Shown: positions 62,196 to 64,000 of the stretch, piece by piece
Layout of the letters: each line of letters opens with the position of its first letter
Position numbering within the stretch: position 1 is the stretch's first letter
Source: Parabacteroides goldsteinii
GTDB lineage: Bacteria > Bacteroidota > Bacteroidia > Bacteroidales > Tannerellaceae
Direction of reading: 5' to 3'
Assembly (NCBI RefSeq): GCF_015550595.1
Contig: NZ_JADNBB010000009.1
Coordinates: 1-64,000, forward strand
Length of the DNA: 64,000 nt
Program-made: the position numbers and the translations under genes
Notes under the pieces: generated by a model
Told to the model about the DNA's origin: nothing
Database searches by the model: none
What the model saw: the letters and a program-made list of their open reading frames with translations, nothing else

Positions 62196-64000
62196 ATGTT
62201 GAAAAACTTTAAGCCTGTAGGTTTATTGCTGTTGGCCGGAACACTAAGTGTTCCGGGATTTGTGTCCGCGGATACGGTTACAGCAATGCCCAAAACTAGC
62301 ATTTCCCAACAAAATGGAAAAGTGACGGGAACAGTAGAAGATGAATTCGGTCCCGTAGCCGGAGCATCTGTCGTAGTGAAAGGAACAACTAATGGATCAA
62401 TTACCGACATGGACGGTAATTTTACATTGGAAGGAGTAAAGAGCGGTGACGTTATTCAGATTTCTTTTATCGGGTATTCTACTCAGGAAATCAAATATAC
62501 CGGTCAACCGAATTTAAAAGTAAAAATGGCTGAAGACGCTCAAAAATTGGATGAGGTCGTTGTTACAGCTTTGGGTATTAAACGCGACAAGAAAGCGTTA
62601 GGTTACTCTGTAAGTAGTGTAAAAGGAGAAGAGTTAACAGAAGCTGGTACGCCAATGAATGCAATGCAGGCTCTGTATGGTAAAACATCCGGCTTACAGT
62701 TGCAATCTACAGCTTCAGGTCCTTCTGGTGGTATGAACATTAAGGTTCGTAATGCCATTTCTTTAACTGAAGATTCTTCTACCCGTCCGCTGATTGTTGT
62801 GGATGGTATTCCTATTCATGATGAAAATACCGGACAGTCAGGTAATAGCCGTACCGGTAGTGATCATGGTACAGGTTTGAATGACATCAACCCGGAAGAT
62901 ATTGCTTCCATCGAAATTCTGAAAGGTGCGAAAGCCGCCGTATTATATGGTTCAGAAGGTGCCAATGGTGTTATGTTGATTACAACTAAAACCGGCGGAA
63001 AAAAAGGCTTAGGTATTGATTTCGGTATCAACCATTCTTGGAATGTTGCTGCTTACCTTCCTGAATTGCAAAATGAATTCGGTACAGGTTCGAGTGCCGG
63101 TACTGCCGCTTTGAAAGAAATTTCTAAAGACGGCTTTTATACAATGACAGATCCGGTGACCGGACAAAATGTAGAATCCTTGTGGAGAGGTTCTAGTTAT
63201 AACTTCGGTCCGCGTTTGGATGGTCGCCAGTTATTATGGTGGGATGGACAGTATCGTTCTTATTCTGCTCAGAAAAATAATCAAAGAGATTTGTACCGTA
63301 CAGGCGGTCAAACCAATGTAAACTTCGCATTGAGTAATGGAGGTGATTTAGGTTCATTCCGTTTATCTTATAACTACCGCGATTACAATGCAATCTCTTA
63401 TGGTGCCGATAACAAAGCTCACTCATTCAGTTTTGCAGCGGATCTGAAAGCAAACGACTGGATCAAGGTAAAGATGAACACTAACTACTCAAACACGAAA
63501 GATCATAATGCTCCGTATGCTATGCAAAATTTTGCAACGTATGGTTTCCCGCGTGAACAGGATGTCAACTTGATCAAAGATACGTATCTGACAGATGAAG
63601 GTTACAATTATTTCAGCATGAATCAGTCTGTTACGCAGTTTGCACCTTATACAAGCTATATCGCAGGTTATTATTGGTCACAGTTACGCAATTCAAACGA
63701 CTATGACCGTAACCACTTGATTCAATCGTTGAACATTGACGTCAAATTCAATGATAAGTTCTCTTGGAATACATTAGGTGGTATTGACTGGACTGTAGCT
63801 GATCAGGAAATTAAACAACATGTCAGCAAACCGTTGTCTTACGAAAATAAGCAAGGCTGGTATCAAGTTGCAAGCAAACGTAACATGATTATGTATGGCC
63901 AATCTTCTTTCAACTATAATCAGACATTCAATGACGTCTGGGATTTATCAGCCATGGTTGGTGGTGCTGTAAAGTATAATAAAGAAGATTATCAGGAACA
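62196..64000 (+). CDS. SusC/RagA family TonB-linked outer-membrane protein, partial (cut by window edge)
   Basis: Open from MLKNFKPVGLLLLAGTLSV to the end of the window, 601 codons so far, with no stop. Signal peptide, regulatory-like domain (TGTVEDEFGPVAGASVVVKG), TonB box DEVVVTALGIKRDK, plug (MQALYGKTSGLQLQSTASGPSGG) and the first barrel strands are present. After the first 110 residues it departs from the pair-2 and pair-3 proteins, so it belongs to a different subgroup that shares only leader and N-terminus with them. A SusD gene is expected beyond the right edge. Confidence 0.95.
   Translation, partial: MLKNFKPVGLLLLAGTLSVPGFVSADTVTAMPKTSISQQNGKVTGTVEDEFGPVAGASVVVKGTTNGSITDMDGNFTLEGVKSGDVIQISFIGYSTQEIKYTGQPNLKVKMAEDAQKLDEVVVTALGIKRDKKALGYSVSSVKGEELTEAGTPMNAMQALYGKTSGLQLQSTASGPSGGMNIKVRNAISLTEDSSTRPLIVVDGIPIHDENTGQSGNSRTGSDHGTGLNDINPEDIASIEILKGAKAAVLYGSEGANGVMLITTKTGGKKGLGIDFGINHSWNVAAYLPELQNEFGTGSSAGTAALKEISKDGFYTMTDPVTGQNVESLWRGSSYNFGPRLDGRQLLWWDGQYRSYSAQKNNQRDLYRTGGQTNVNFALSNGGDLGSFRLSYNYRDYNAISYGADNKAHSFSFAADLKANDWIKVKMNTNYSNTKDHNAPYAMQNFATYGFPREQDVNLIKDTYLTDEGYNYFSMNQSVTQFAPYTSYIAGYYWSQLRNSNDYDRNHLIQSLNIDVKFNDKFSWNTLGGIDWTVADQEIKQHVSKPLSYENKQGWYQVASKRNMIMYGQSSFNYNQTFNDVWDLSAMVGGAVKYNKEDYQE

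Overview
The window is chromosomal DNA of a gut Bacteroidales bacterium, most likely Parabacteroides or a close Bacteroides relative. The evidence is three complete and one partial SusC/RagA genes (three with SusD/RagB partners), a FimB/Mfa2-type fimbrial operon with serial fimbrillin lipoproteins, the Nudix-type arabinose regulator AraR, HU-like proteins of Bacteroidales type, and Bacteroides-type promoter boxes (TAnnTTTG at -7, TTTG near -33). The genus is inferred from general gene content, not from a marker gene. No rRNA, tRNA or true CRISPR array was seen.

Layout. (1) 1-4.4 kb, accessory: an HU / holin-like / M15 peptidase / lipoprotein operon that resembles a phage lysis cassette, a Fic enzyme bracketed by short direct repeats, an unknown gene and a second HU gene. 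A 38/41-bp direct repeat flanks the first 3.2 kb. (2) 4.5-16.5 kb: a leftward fimbrial operon (DUF3575/OmpA-like protein, FimB/Mfa2-like anchor, five fimbrillin-like lipoproteins, and a large BACON plus DUF1566-like candidate tip protein). Upstream is a 373-bp segment between perfect 19-bp inverted repeats, next to a tyrosine recombinase gene. The segment carries a good promoter that points away from the operon as assembled, so this is an ON/OFF switch read in the OFF orientation. (3) 17.3-23.5 kb: an AT-rich four-gene SMC operon with the architecture of a Wadjet (JetABCD) anti-plasmid system. (4) 23.8-25.7 kb: a CGGC-domain protein and an AAA-ATPase/PD-(D/E)XK-like protein.

(5) 25.8-40.8 kb: an L-arabinose/galactose locus. 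A GH51 arabinofuranosidase diverges from galM, an MFS sugar transporter, galK and araR; then come araD, araA, araB, transketolase, rpiB and a sodium/solute symporter. Together they would release arabinose, import it, convert it to xylulose 5-phosphate and feed the pentose phosphate pathway. Two similar GGTG...CACC inverted sites are candidate AraR operators. (6) 40.9-42.5 kb: a pyruvate-carboxyltransferase-like enzyme with altered metal-site residues. (7) 42.6-64 kb: SusC/SusD pairs plus a further susC running off the right edge. Three of the four susC genes share a near-identical leader and a palindrome AGTTCTnnnAGwACT. An HU-like gene and a frameshifted remnant gene lie between them.

The most unusual signal not explained by genes is a set of three unrelated intergenic arrays (16.6 kb, 44.6 kb, 61.0 kb). 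In each, a short palindromic core recurs with an exact 22- or 23-bp period, with poorly conserved bases between cores. I do not recognise this as a named element class.
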